DNA from: Prochlorococcus sp. AG-315-I14
GTDB lineage: Bacteria > Cyanobacteriota > Cyanobacteriia > PCC-6307 > Cyanobiaceae
Assembly (NCBI GenBank): GCA_003283665.1
Contig: QBWF01000015.1
Span: 1-16,243 of the forward strand
Reading direction: 5' to 3'
DNA: 16,243 nucleotides
Below the pieces are notes generated by a model, which searched no databases, had not been told where the DNA came from, and saw nothing but the letters and a program-made list of their open reading frames with translations. Positions within the stretch are counted from its first letter, which is position 1. The number at the start of each line of letters is the position of its first letter. Positions 1 through 8,310 of the stretch are shown here, one piece after another. Made by a program: the position numbers and the translations under genes.

Positions 1-641
1 CCGTAATAGTTGACGATACTATTGGTTCACCTATAAATATTGACGTAACTCCTTTTGCCGATGTGATTTTCAGTTCACTAACAAAAAGCTTTGCCGGTCG
101 CGGAGATATTCTTGCTGGTAGTGTTGTAATAAGTCCTTATTCAAAATGGAAAAATGAATTGGCAGAAATAATACCAAATGTGGCACTGTCAACATTATCT
201 GACTCAGATGCTATTGAGCTTGAAATAACTAGTAGAGATATAATTTATCGTCTAAAAAAATTAAATAATGCATGCTTACGATTGAAAGAAAAATTAGAGA
301 CAAAGAAGGGAATTTCAAAGGTTAGACATCCAAAGGACTGTAAAAACTTTAATTCTCTATTGAAGCCTGGAGGAGGATATGGCTGTCTATTATCATTTGA
401 ACTTACAGGAGGACTTGAAGAATCCAAAAGAGTTTATGACGGACTGAGGGTCTGCAAAGGCCCAAGTTTAGGTACAAATTTCACATTAGTTTGTCCTTAT
501 GTTTTATTGGCACACTATAAAGAACTCCAATGGGCTGAAGAGTGCGGAGTCTCATCTCATTTACTAAGGGTTTCTGTGGGTCTTGAAAATCAAGATGAAT
601 TATGGCAAAGGTTCGACTCAGCCATAAAAAATAACAACTAA
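1..641 (+). CDS. Cys/Met metabolism PLP-dependent enzyme, cystathionine gamma-synthase-like (5' end cut off)
   Basis: Partial gene. The frame is open to the left edge (first full codon at base 3), so the GTG at 63 is an internal codon, not a start. The visible part begins with VIVDDTIGSP, where the Asp is the residue that contacts the PLP ring nitrogen in this fold. It continues into SLTKSFAGRGDILAGS, whose Lys is the PLP Schiff-base lysine in the family. The C terminus SHLLRVSVGLEN matches the usual family ending. The family covers cystathionine gamma-synthase, cystathionine beta-lyase and homoserine sulfhydrylases. The DDT/SLTK wording differs from bacterial MetB (DNTF.../SATK) and, from memory, resembles the fungal-type cystathionine gamma-synthases. 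The exact substrate is therefore open. cysK follows 82 bases downstream on the same strand, which supports a role in cysteine-methionine sulfur flow. Family confidence is high; reaction confidence is low. Confidence 0.85.
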   Translation, partial: VIVDDTIGSPINIDVTPFADVIFSSLTKSFAGRGDILAGSVVISPYSKWKNELAEIIPNVALSTLSDSDAIELEITSRDIIYRLKKLNNACLRLKEKLETKKGISKVRHPKDCKNFNSLLKPGGGYGCLLSFELTGGLEESKRVYDGLRVCKGPSLGTNFTLVCPYVLLAHYKELQWAEECGVSSHLLRVSVGLENQDELWQRFDSAIKNNN

Positions 642-682
642 ATCACTACTAAGTATTATATAAACAACCAATGACAGTTATT

Positions 683-700
683 TTCTCTAGATTTAGAGAA
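683..700. repeat. Small inverted repeat upstream of cysK
   Basis: Arms TTCTCTA (683-689) and TAGAGAA (694-700) flank a 4-base loop GATT. The repeat ends 23 bases before the cysK start. It is not followed by a T-run, so it is a poor terminator. It could be an operator or a leader hairpin, or chance in AT-rich DNA. No function is claimed. Confidence 0.3.
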
Positions 701-723
701 TTAGTTAAAAAGTAGTTCTTCAA

Positions 724-1710
724 ATGTCCAGAATCTATGAAGACAATAGTTTTGCTATTGGTCATACCCCATTGGTTAAACTTAACTCAATCACGAAAAA
801 TGCAAAGGCAACGGTTCTAGCAAAAATAGAAGGACGTAATCCTGCTTACAGCGTTAAGTGCAGAATTGGCGCAAATATGATTTGGGATGCTGAAAAGAAA
901 GGTTTATTAAACAAAGACAAGGTCATTATTGAACCTACCTCTGGCAATACAGGTATAGCCCTTGCTTATACAGCTGCCGCAAGAGGATACAAGCTTATTC
1001 TTACGATGCCAGAATCCATGTCCATCGAGAGAAGAAGGATGATGGCTGTTTTAGGGGCAGAATTAATTCTTACTGAAGCAGCAAAAGGTATGCCTGGTGC
1101 GATTGCTAAAGCCAACGAAATAAAACAAAGTGACCCAAATAAATATTTTATGCCAGGTCAGTTTGATAACCCTGCTAATCCAGAGATACATTTCAAAACA
1201 ACTGGTCCTGAAATTTGGGACGATACAGATGGCAAAATTGACGTTCTTGTTTCTGGAGTAGGAACTGGTGGAACAATTACAGGCATTTCACGTTATATAA
1301 AGCAAGAGAAAAAGCAAGCATTGATATCTGTTGCTGTTGAGCCAACTCATAGCCCTGTCATAACTCAAACTCTAAATGGAGAGGAAATAAAACCTGGACC
1401 TCATAAAATCCAGGGGATTGGAGCTGGCTTTATTCCTAAAAACCTTGACTTGTCAGTAGTCGATAAAGTCGAGCAAGTATCAAATGATGAGTCAATAGCT
1501 ATGGCATTACGCCTAGCACAAGAAGAAGGACTACTTGTCGGTATTTCTTGTGGTGCAGCAGCAGCAGCAGCGGTAAGGCTTGCGGAACAAGAAGAGTTTG
1601 CAGGGAAAACAATAGTTGTCATTTTACCTGATCTTGCAGAAAGGTATATCTCTTCAATTATGTTTGAGAATGTCCCTGCAGGAATCATCAAAGAACCATC
1701 TTTAGCCTAG
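724..1710 (+). CDS. cysK: Cysteine synthase A (O-acetylserine thiol-lyase)
   Basis: Converts O-acetylserine and sulfide to cysteine and acetate, the last step of cytosolic cysteine synthesis; PLP dependent. 328 residues, normal for the family. PLP lysine is K45 in [10 protein letters not shown]; the substrate loop PTSGNTG is at 71-77 and the PLP-phosphate loop GVGTGGT at 178-184. The sequence is strikingly like enterobacterial CysK, including [18 protein letters not shown], where many homologues have SVKDR. The C-terminal motif that reads LPSSGERY in E. coli is LPDLAERY here (301-308), a small divergence beside the cofactor. A GC-rich codon run gives six alanines at about 279-284. The ATG start fits the conserved N terminus (IYEDNS...IGHTPLV). 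It lies 82 bases after the upstream PLP enzyme, probably in the same transcription unit, and meets queA tail to tail with an 8-base gap. Confidence 0.97.
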   Translation: MSRIYEDNSFAIGHTPLVKLNSITKNAKATVLAKIEGRNPAYSVKCRIGANMIWDAEKKGLLNKDKVIIEPTSGNTGIALAYTAAARGYKLILTMPESMSIERRRMMAVLGAELILTEAAKGMPGAIAKANEIKQSDPNKYFMPGQFDNPANPEIHFKTTGPEIWDDTDGKIDVLVSGVGTGGTITGISRYIKQEKKQALISVAVEPTHSPVITQTLNGEEIKPGPHKIQGIGAGFIPKNLDLSVVDKVEQVSNDESIAMALRLAQEEGLLVGISCGAAAAAAVRLAEQEEFAGKTIVVILPDLAERYISSIMFENVPAGIIKEPSLA

Positions 1711-1718
1711 AGCTAAAA

Positions 1719-2816
1719 TTACACAATAGAATCAGGCGATATCAACATTGCATCACCATAGGAAAAGAATCGATATTTATTTTCTATTGCATTTTCATAA
1801 AGGGTCAACATACGTTTACGACTAAGAAAAGCACTTACTAATAGTAATAATGAGCTTTTAGGTAAGTGAAAATTTGTTAGCAAGCCATCAACTACTCCAA
1901 ATTTAAATCCTGGCTTAATAACCAAGTCAACATGGTCTTCAAAAGACTTCAAAGCCCCTCCACCTAATATAAAAGAGGACTCAAGGGCTCTTACGCTAGT
2001 AGTACCTACAGCAAAAACTCGACCACCCTTTTTTCTACAATTTTCTATTTCTTTTATAGCATCTGCATTGACTTCTACCCACTCACGATGTAAATGCAGT
2101 TGAGATAAGTCTTCCTTTTCTAAAGGTCTAAAAGTTCCAAGACCAACATGTAAGGTTATTTGAGCAAATCTAATACCTTTGTTTTTTAAAACTTCTATAA
2201 GTTTATCGCTCAAATGTAAGCCTGCAGTAGGAGCAGCTATAGCTCCAGGTTTATGTGCAAAACGAGTCTGATATTTTTCATCATGATTACTAGAATGATC
2301 CTGATTTATATAAGGAGGCAACGGAACCTCACCACAATCTTCTAGTAAATTTTCCATTTGTGCCCTATTAGAAAATTCTTGTGGAAATTGAATAATTCTT
2401 CCCCCAGTACTTTCATCTTTAGCAATAACCTTTAAAAGTAAAGAACTCTCTAAAGAAATATCCAACCACAAGTTACCACCAGACCTCATACGTCTACCAG
2501 GACGACCAAGACAAAGCCAACGGCCTTCACCTCGAGGTTCCATCAATAGCAACTCCCCTAAACCTCCACCCGACAATCGCACCCTCAATCTTGCCTTAAT
2601 AACACGAGTGTTATTAACAACTAAAAGATCATCAGGTCTTAGCTCATCTTTCAAATCCCATATCTTTCCATGAGTAATATTTAATGGATCATATGATCCA
2701 TTCTTGACAATCATCAATTTAGCTGCATGCCTAGGATTAGTAGGTGATTGAGCAATTAAATCATGAGGCAGATCATAATTATACGAGCTTAAAAGATTAT
2801 CCTGCAGGTTAAACAC
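1719..2816 (-). CDS. queA: S-adenosylmethionine:tRNA ribosyltransferase-isomerase
   Basis: Transfers and isomerises the ribosyl group of SAM onto 7-aminomethyl-7-deazaguanine in tRNA, giving epoxyqueuosine at the wobble base of GUN-anticodon tRNAs. 365 residues, the usual size. Family signatures visible: [12 protein letters not shown] near the N terminus, [41 protein letters not shown] and [18 protein letters not shown] toward the C terminus. The start is GTG (2814-2816). An in-frame TAA lies eight codons upstream and no ATG or TTG lies between, so GTG is forced unless a rarer codon is used. It follows pdhC by 58 bases on the same strand and may share its transcript. The last codons lie 8 bases from the convergent cysK stop, leaving little room for a terminator. 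Confidence 0.96.
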   Translation of the reverse strand: MFNLQDNLLSSYNYDLPHDLIAQSPTNPRHAAKLMIVKNGSYDPLNITHGKIWDLKDELRPDDLLVVNNTRVIKARLRVRLSGGGLGELLLMEPRGEGRWLCLGRPGRRMRSGGNLWLDISLESSLLLKVIAKDESTGGRIIQFPQEFSNRAQMENLLEDCGEVPLPPYINQDHSSNHDEKYQTRFAHKPGAIAAPTAGLHLSDKLIEVLKNKGIRFAQITLHVGLGTFRPLEKEDLSQLHLHREWVEVNADAIKEIENCRKKGGRVFAVGTTSVRALESSFILGGGALKSFEDHVDLVIKPGFKFGVVDGLLTNFHLPKSSLLLLVSAFLSRKRMLTLYENAIENKYRFFSYGDAMLISPDSIV

Positions 2817-2874
2817 GTCAAATAAGATATTTAATGGTTAAATTAAATTCCTCCATCTTTCCTTCAATCCATTT

Positions 2875-4233
2875 TCAATCAGCAAGGCTATGAGGATTAT
2901 TCTCTATTAGATAAGCCAAATCCTTCAAAAACAATGCTCCATCGGCACCATATATAACTCTATGATCAGCCGTAAGGTTGACTTGCATCTGTTTTTTTAT
3001 AGAAATAGAACCATCTTTAGAGGCAACTACTTTAGGTAGAGAACCTCCCACAGCCAAAATAGCTCCTGTACCAGGTGGAAGAATTGCATCAAACCGGTCA
3101 ACTCCAAACATGCCTAGGTTTGAGAGAGTAAATGTACCAGTACTATATTCATGAGGTTCTAATTGCTTATTTCTTGCACGTTTTACAAGGTCTGCCCATT
3201 GACGAGATAAATCAGAAAGCGCTGTCACATCAGCCTTTTTAAGCACAGGTGTAATCAAACCTCCATCCTCCATAGCTACCGCAATTGCCACATTTATATC
3301 TGAGGGATAAGCAATACCTCCAGAGCTAAATGCAGCATTAACCTGAGGATGCCTACCAAGTGTTAGTCCAACCGCCTTTGCAAGCAAAGCCGTCATCGTC
3401 ACTCCATTTGGTTTAACTTTTTTATAAAATGAATCCAACTCATCAGTAAGAATCGAATAGCCCACTCTGAAGCAAGGAATATTTAAACTTGCCTCCATAT
3501 TGCGATTAACTGCTTGTTGGAGAGTATTGAAAGCAATAGTTTCTCCTCTTGATCCAAAACTTTTCCCAGGGAGAGGAGTTTTCTCTGATTCTGTAGATTT
3601 TTCAATTTGTGGACTGGAAGAAGATATTGAAGCTGGCGCATCACTTTCAGCAATCCATGGAACACTTATTGGTTGTCCGTTAGCACTTTGAACATCTTGA
3701 GCCTGTATCCGACCATGAGGTCCTGTTCCTCTTACAGTTGATAAGTCGACTCCCATTTGGGAAGCAAGTTTTTTAGCTCTTGGAGAAGCTACAATTCGAC
3801 CATCATTAACAACTTGAGGAGCAATTTTAGGTATTTGAGGAACAACAGGTTTCTCTTTTGTCAATATTTTCCCGTTAGAGTCGTCTGAGAGAGGAACTTT
3901 TTTTTCTACTAGTGGGGGTGGACTCTCTACTTCTTCTCTCACTTTCTCTGAGGGAGTCGGCGACTTAGCTTTGGCAGCAGCAATTTCATCTTCACTCTCA
4001 ACAATCAAACCAATAGTTTCTCCAACAGGTGCAGTGCTCCCAGCAGGCATAACAATAGAAGCAAGGAATCCATCATAAAATGACTCAACATCCATATCAG
4101 CTTTATCTGACTCAACAACTAAAACAGACTCCCCTCTTCCTACTTTATCTCCAGGTTTCTTAAGCCACTCCACTATCTTACCTTCGGTCATAGTTGAACT
4201 CAAAGCAGGCATAAAAATGTCATGGGTCGCCAT
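2875..4233 (-). CDS. pdhC: Dihydrolipoamide acetyltransferase, E2 of pyruvate dehydrogenase
   Basis: Core of the pyruvate dehydrogenase complex: carries acetyl from E1 on a swinging lipoyl arm to CoA. 452 residues in the usual order. One lipoyl domain (1-76) has the lipoylated lysine K44 in VVESDKADMDVESF. A Pro/Ser/Lys-rich linker follows, then the peripheral subunit-binding domain (about 147-182, IVASPRAKKLA...GTGPHGRI), a second flexible linker to about 230, and the acyltransferase domain. The catalytic motif is DHRVIYGAD with H424; having GAD instead of the common DHRxxDG is typical of cyanobacterial and plastid E2. A single lipoyl domain is normal for this branch. ATG start at 4231-4233. 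The 238-base upstream gap probably holds its promoter. lipB, which supplies octanoyl groups for lipoylation, lies 2.8 kb upstream on the same strand. Confidence 0.96.
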   Translation of the reverse strand: MATHDIFMPALSSTMTEGKIVEWLKKPGDKVGRGESVLVVESDKADMDVESFYDGFLASIVMPAGSTAPVGETIGLIVESEDEIAAAKAKSPTPSEKVREEVESPPPLVEKKVPLSDDSNGKILTKEKPVVPQIPKIAPQVVNDGRIVASPRAKKLASQMGVDLSTVRGTGPHGRIQAQDVQSANGQPISVPWIAESDAPASISSSSPQIEKSTESEKTPLPGKSFGSRGETIAFNTLQQAVNRNMEASLNIPCFRVGYSILTDELDSFYKKVKPNGVTMTALLAKAVGLTLGRHPQVNAAFSSGGIAYPSDINVAIAVAMEDGGLITPVLKKADVTALSDLSRQWADLVKRARNKQLEPHEYSTGTFTLSNLGMFGVDRFDAILPPGTGAILAVGGSLPKVVASKDGSISIKKQMQVNLTADHRVIYGADGALFLKDLAYLIENNPHSLAD

Positions 4234-4354
4234 ATGTCAGGTCCTTACTGAGGGTTAGGGGAATGTTCCAATTCTGTTCAAACTTTTGCCCTACTTTGAA
4301 ACAGATTTTGGAATGTGTTAATTCAATATACCCAAGCCAGTATCCAAAGACACT

Positions 4355-4369
4355 ATTTTAAACTTTATA
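4355..4369 (-). promoter_or_regulatory. Possible -10 elements of the pdhC promoter
   Basis: On the minus strand two near-consensus -10 hexamers lie close together, TATAAA (4364-4369) and TAAAAT (4355-4360), about 120-135 bases before the pdhC ATG. I see no good -35 box at 16-18 bases, which is common for cyanobacterial promoters but weakens the call. The position suits a promoter because the preceding gene ends at 4472. A transcript start here would leave a 5' leader of over 100 bases. Confidence 0.25.
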
Positions 4370-4471
4370 ACTCAGATTTGCCCACAAACTAATAAATGAA
4401 CTAGTTACAGATAAACAACGAAATCAAAGGGAATCCCCTCAACTAAAGCATTTTCTTTTCTTGAACTTAAT

Positions 4472-4912
4472 TTAAGGAGAAGCCTGTTCAATTTCTTCTA
4501 CGATGCCATCTCGAACCAGAATACTTACTCCCATTTTGCTTACTAAATTATCCCCAACTTTTAAATCGCAAAAACTATCTATTTGTCCTTGCTCAACAAT
4601 TTGTTCCATTTCTAATTCTCTCACTTGAGATTGCTGTTGCAAAAGATTTCTTTTTTGTTCTTCGAACTCTGATCTCTTTGCAGCAACTTGTTCCTGAACT
4701 TGAGAGACTTGTTGTTGCACTCTAGGGTCAAGAGGGTTTGAACTCTGACTTCTAACTCCATCAACTATTTGTTGCCCCTCTTTTTCCAATTCACCAAGTT
4801 GCTTATCTGTTGTAGAAATTGCATTACTTAATTCTCGTTCAGCCTCCTCTTTCCAGGACGGTGTTACAACAGCCCTAACTGTTATTGAGCGTTTTATAGA
4901 GATTGAATCCAC
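4472..4912 (-). CDS. YlqD-like coiled-coil protein of unknown function
   Basis: 146 residues with no predicted signal peptide or membrane segment. Three parts are visible: a basic beta-like N terminus (ISIKRSITVRAVVTPSWKEEAE), a long Gln/Glu-rich stretch at about 22-112 that should form a coiled coil (QQQVSQVQEQVAAKRSEF, QQQSQVRELEMEQIVEQG), and a compact C-terminal piece (IDSFCDLKVGDNLVSKMGVSILVRDGIVEEI). This layout matches the YlqD family found in cyanobacteria and Firmicutes, whose role is not established. The start is GTG (4910-4912); an in-frame TAA lies five codons upstream and the next Met is deep in the coiled coil, so GTG is well supported. It lies between aas and pdhC on the same strand, with a strong inverted repeat between it and aas. 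Family assignment is from memory of sequence pattern; I assign no function. Confidence 0.85.
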   Translation of the reverse strand: MDSISIKRSITVRAVVTPSWKEEAERELSNAISTTDKQLGELEKEGQQIVDGVRSQSSNPLDPRVQQQVSQVQEQVAAKRSEFEEQKRNLLQQQSQVRELEMEQIVEQGQIDSFCDLKVGDNLVSKMGVSILVRDGIVEEIEQASP

Positions 4913-4959
4913 TTTAAACGGAACTTATAAGCAATCCCAAGATTCTCAGCAAAAGACGG

Positions 4960-4982
4960 TTTGGTCAATTTAATTGACCAAA
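4960..4982 (-). terminator. Perfect 23-base inverted repeat after aas, probable terminator
   Basis: Arms of 11 bases (left arm TTTGGTCAATT, right arm its exact complement) flank a single central base, so the RNA would fold with an 8-9 bp stem and a 5-7 base loop. It begins 8 bases after the aas stop codon in the minus-strand direction and is followed by CCGTCTTTT, a weak U-tract. The position strongly suggests an intrinsic terminator or an RNA-processing/3'-end stabilising hairpin. A dimeric-protein operator for the next gene (ylqD-like, 48 bases on) is the alternative. Confidence 0.5.
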
Positions 4983-4990
4983 TAAACAAA

Positions 4991-6958
4991 TTAGGAATTA
5001 TAAATTTCATTTACAACTTTCAAGTGTCTTTGCAAAATCTGTGGGCGTCTTTGCTTAAGGGTTTGAGTAAGCAAACCATTTTCAATAGTAAATGGCGTAA
5101 CCAAAGCGATTGCAAATAATCTTTCATCTGACCTTGAGCCAGGGCGATCTAATAAAACTTTATTCATTTCTCTTCTCAACAACTTTCTTAATTCAAGATC
5201 ACCGGGACTATCTTCCAATTTTAATGATAAAGGCAATCCCTGTTTAATTGCCCATTCATGAAGCAAATCAGTTCGAGGAACAAGTAAAGCACCTAGATGC
5301 TTTTGGTCTTGACCTAACAGAAAAGCCTGTTCAATCAAAGGGCTTGAAATCAAAGCTTCCTCAAGAGGTCCCGGCTCAATATTTTCTCCACTAGTTAAGA
5401 CAATCGTGTCCTTTTCTCTCCCAGTCAAGACTAAAGATCCATCACTAATTAACATTCCCAAGTCTCCTGTATTAAACCAACCATTAACATCTAAAACCTT
5501 TTCAGAGTCTGACTTTTTGCCTAAATAACCAGACATCACTTGAGGGCCTCGAGCAATTACCAAACCTTTTTCGTAAAAGTTTTTCATAGCCAGTGTTTCC
5601 GAATCGACAATCTTTATTTCTGTTTGAGGTAGAGGTTGACCTGCACTGCCACGTATATTTCGCCAAGGTCTTCTGCAAGTAAGAACTGGGCTAGTTTCTG
5701 TCAAACCATAACCTACTAATAATTCCAGTCCAATTGATTCAAAGAAAGAATCAATATGAGGTGCAATTGCACCACCCCCACTTATAGGAAACTTCAATCT
5801 CCCTCCACAAATCTTTGTAAGAATTTTCTGCCATAAACAAATTGATGAAATCCAATGAATTGGAAAACATAAAAGAACCACTATTAAAGATAAAAATTGC
5901 TCCAAGGTTGAGACCCTATTAATTGTCAACAAATTTAATTTTCTAAGCGCTAATTTATACTCCTTACTATTTAAAAGTGCCATCTTTATTACAAGCTTTC
6001 GAAAAGCAGGCATTTTCTCAACTGCATCATCGAAACTTAACTTTATTGATTCCCATAATCTTGGAACTGTAGCCATTACTATTGGCTTAACCTTTGGCAA
6101 ATCATCCTTTAGATATCTTATTGTTGTATAAGTCTGAGTACACGCACACGAAAAAAAGTAATATTCAGCACTACGTTCATATGAATGCCAAATTGGTAAA
6201 ACACTTAATACAGATGATCCCGGAGATGGATTTGCCACACAAGCTAAAGATCTAACTTGATGCATTAAATTAGAATGAGTTAACGGCACACCTTTAGGCC
6301 TACCCGTAGTCCCTGAGGTATATAAAATAGTAGCTATTTCTGTTTGCTTGTTATCAATTGCATTTTCAGACTTAATTCCGTCTTTATCAACTAATCCTTT
6401 CTCCATAAAACTATTCCATTCAAGAACACCTTCGTCAGATTCTCCCTCTAGTTGAATTACAAATTTCAAACCATTCTTTTGACTTTCCTCAAGAGAAAGT
6501 CTTCTCCAAAGATCTGAGTTTTGAACAATCAAGCCAACTGCATGAGAATCCTCAAGAATATACTTAAGTTCATTAACTGGAGCAGTAGCGCCTCTAACTG
6601 CATCTGCTGCACCTGATCTCATAATGCCCTGATCAGCGATTAACCATCTAGGACTATTTTCAGAAAAAAGAGCAACTACATCTCCAGGCTCTACTCCCAT
6701 TTCAATAAATCCATTGGCAGCTTTGGAAATATTTTCTGACAATTCCTTATATGTAAAACTTTCTGGATGGAATGTATGAGGAGAGTCAACAGCTTTTACA
6801 TGGCCAAAATGAACTCTTAACCATTCCCATATTTGATCAATTCGAGTAAACTTTTCAATCTGAAAGTTTCTATTTAAAGCTTTTTTTTCTTTTAAATCTG
6901 GAACCCAAAAAGCAAGTGCTTGAGATGAATTCTGAAAAGGCTTTTTAAAATTAGTCAT
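4991..6958 (-). CDS. aas: Acyl-activating enzyme, long-chain acyl-CoA/acyl-ACP synthetase
   Basis: Adenylates free fatty acids with ATP and loads them onto a thiol carrier. In cyanobacteria the enzyme of this type is the acyl-ACP synthetase that recycles fatty acids released from membrane lipids; the carrier cannot be read from sequence, so FadD-like acyl-CoA synthetase is the alternative. 655 residues. AMP-binding signature ILYTSGTTGRPKG at 211-223, the GYGLTETSP motif at 416-424, WFNTGDLG at 494-501, and the hinge/C-domain motif LTGREKDTIVLTSGENIEP at about 511-529. A hydrophobic segment at about 352-374 (LEQFLSLIVVLLCFPIHWISSI) could give membrane association. ATG start at 6956-6958. lipB ends 60 bases upstream on the same strand. 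A perfect inverted repeat follows the stop. Confidence 0.93.
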   Translation of the reverse strand: MTNFKKPFQNSSQALAFWVPDLKEKKALNRNFQIEKFTRIDQIWEWLRVHFGHVKAVDSPHTFHPESFTYKELSENISKAANGFIEMGVEPGDVVALFSENSPRWLIADQGIMRSGAADAVRGATAPVNELKYILEDSHAVGLIVQNSDLWRRLSLEESQKNGLKFVIQLEGESDEGVLEWNSFMEKGLVDKDGIKSENAIDNKQTEIATILYTSGTTGRPKGVPLTHSNLMHQVRSLACVANPSPGSSVLSVLPIWHSYERSAEYYFFSCACTQTYTTIRYLKDDLPKVKPIVMATVPRLWESIKLSFDDAVEKMPAFRKLVIKMALLNSKEYKLALRKLNLLTINRVSTLEQFLSLIVVLLCFPIHWISSICLWQKILTKICGGRLKFPISGGGAIAPHIDSFFESIGLELLVGYGLTETSPVLTCRRPWRNIRGSAGQPLPQTEIKIVDSETLAMKNFYEKGLVIARGPQVMSGYLGKKSDSEKVLDVNGWFNTGDLGMLISDGSLVLTGREKDTIVLTSGENIEPGPLEEALISSPLIEQAFLLGQDQKHLGALLVPRTDLLHEWAIKQGLPLSLKLEDSPGDLELRKLLRREMNKVLLDRPGSRSDERLFAIALVTPFTIENGLLTQTLKQRRPQILQRHLKVVNEIYNS

Positions 6959-7018
6959 CTTGATACTTATCGAGAATTAATTTTTCATTTCAATTAAAAT
7001 CCAAAAGAAATAAAGTTT

Positions 7019-7738
7019 TTATTTTTCCCAGTTTAATTTAAATCTTCTTTCAACCGATTCTCTTACAAGTGGCTGAACGTCACAGACTTTGATATCAGGT
7101 ATCAAATCATTCAACCCTCCTATTCTTTCTTTTTCTAAACCGCAAGGAATGATCCGCTTAAAACCAATTAAGTCGCAATCAACATTCAACGAGAAGCCAT
7201 GTTGAGTAACCCATCTCTTGCACCCAATACCTATTGAAGCAACTTTGAAGCCTTGGCACCAAACTCCCGTCAAACCATTCACTCTTTTGCCCTCAAGCCC
7301 TAACAAACCAAGAACATCAATCAATACTTGCTCCAATTCTCTTAAATACCAAAACAAATCTTTTTTGAACAAATTCAAATCCAAAACAAAATATCCAACT
7401 ATTTGACCAGGTGCATGATGAGTAGCCTCTCCGCCTCTATCAATTTTATAGAGAGGTGCTGGACTATTTTTCTCATCAAATAACAAGTTTTTCTTATCAC
7501 TACCTCTCCCAAGAGTATAACAAGGCTCATGTTGAAGCAACCACACCGCTTGAGGCGAGAATGGTTTCTCTATCAGGGTTTTCTGAAAATCTTTCTGCCA
7601 ATTCAATGCGACATCAAATGGAACTATTCTTTCTGGCTCAAAAAGAAAAGCAGAAGAAGTTTGTACAAGTTGAGGGGTTAGATCTAGGTTGGACTCAGGC
7701 CCTGGCTCTCGAGCAAAAGAATGAAGCTTCTTATTCAT
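7019..7738 (-). CDS. lipB: Octanoyl-[ACP]:protein N-octanoyltransferase
   Basis: Moves octanoyl from acyl carrier protein to lipoyl-domain lysines, the first step of lipoate assembly on E2 subunits such as the PdhC encoded nearby. 239 residues. Family motifs: RGGEATHHAPGQIVGYFVLDL (101-121), the catalytic lysine K165 in GFKVASIG, QHGFSLNV (179-186), and the catalytic cysteine C199 in IIPCGLE. The first 30 residues look unconserved. The ATG at 7736-7738 lies inside hpf on the other strand (18-base overlap). Between it and the conserved core there is no ATG, GTG or TTG codon until L45 (TTG), which already lies in the core, so the overlap is probably real. An AAGG stretch 8-12 bases before the ATG could serve as a ribosome site, and it lies within the hpf coding region. 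Confidence 0.95.
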   Translation of the reverse strand: MNKKLHSFAREPGPESNLDLTPQLVQTSSAFLFEPERIVPFDVALNWQKDFQKTLIEKPFSPQAVWLLQHEPCYTLGRGSDKKNLLFDEKNSPAPLYKIDRGGEATHHAPGQIVGYFVLDLNLFKKDLFWYLRELEQVLIDVLGLLGLEGKRVNGLTGVWCQGFKVASIGIGCKRWVTQHGFSLNVDCDLIGFKRIIPCGLEKERIGGLNDLIPDIKVCDVQPLVRESVERRFKLNWEK

Positions 7739-8299
7739 GGACGAAACCTTGAATTAACCACATCTCTTCGTGAATACACACAATCAAAAATTGATAAAGC
7801 AACTCATAATTTTCATGAAATGGTAAAAGAGGCAGATGTCCACCTCTCAGTTGCTCGTAATCCAAGAGTGCCGCAACAGATAGCAGAGGTGACCGTTTTT
7901 GCAAATGGAACAGTGATAAGAGCTCAAGAAAGAAGTGAAAATCTTTATGCAAGCATCGACTTAGTAGCAAATAAACTCGCTCGACAGCTACGTAAGTATA
8001 AAGAGCGTCACAACAATCATCACAAGAACAAGTCTGTTCAACAAGCCCAAGATCAAGAAACTATAGAATCAACCTCTTTAGACACCTCACTTATCGAAGG
8101 CAAAGAACCACATTTACCAGATCCAGGAGTAAGACGGAAGTATTTTGAGATGACTCCAATGAGCATAGAGAAAGCCAGGGAACAATTAGATTTAATTGAT
8201 CATGATTTTTATCTCTTTAGAGATGAAGACGGATTAGCATTAAGAGTTATTTACAAGCGAAATCATGGAGGTTATGGAGTAATTCAAGAGAAAAGTTAA
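7721..8299 (+). CDS. hpf: Long-form ribosome hibernation promoting factor (LrtA/HPF)
   Basis: Binds the 30S decoding region and promotes dimerisation of idle ribosomes; the cyanobacterial version was first named light-repressed transcript A. 192 residues, the long form. The N-terminal ribosome-binding domain (1-95) starts MKLLIHGRNLELTTSLREYTQSKI and contains ADVHLSVARNP. A charged His/Asn/Gln-rich linker (about 96-134) follows, then the C-terminal dimerisation domain (about 138-192) with VRRKYFEMTPMSIEKAREQLDLIDHDFYLF and GYGVI. The ATG at 7721 gives the canonical N terminus. The promoter and any ribosome site must lie within the 5' end of lipB on the opposite strand; I see no clear Shine-Dalgarno site (only GAGCAAAAG). 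deoC follows after 11 bases and then overlaps recO, so the three are probably cotranscribed. Confidence 0.96.
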   Translation: MKLLIHGRNLELTTSLREYTQSKIDKATHNFHEMVKEADVHLSVARNPRVPQQIAEVTVFANGTVIRAQERSENLYASIDLVANKLARQLRKYKERHNNHHKNKSVQQAQDQETIESTSLDTSLIEGKEPHLPDPGVRRKYFEMTPMSIEKAREQLDLIDHDFYLFRDEDGLALRVIYKRNHGGYGVIQEKS

Positions 8300-8310
8300 G
8301 TATTAATCAA

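Noticed and set aside
63..65. GTG as the start of a 192-residue protein at the left edge
   Set aside because: The same frame is open upstream and encodes conserved family sequence (DDTIGSP), so this is an internal valine codon of a truncated gene.
1701..1717. Inverted repeat TTTAGC/GCTAAA over the cysK stop as a bidirectional terminator
   Set aside because: Only 6 bp, within coding sequence, and without a T-tract on either strand.
7456..7752. 98-codon plus-strand frame antisense to lipB and running into hpf
   Set aside because: It lies opposite the conserved lipB core, its translation resembles no family, and lipB and hpf explain the coding signal.
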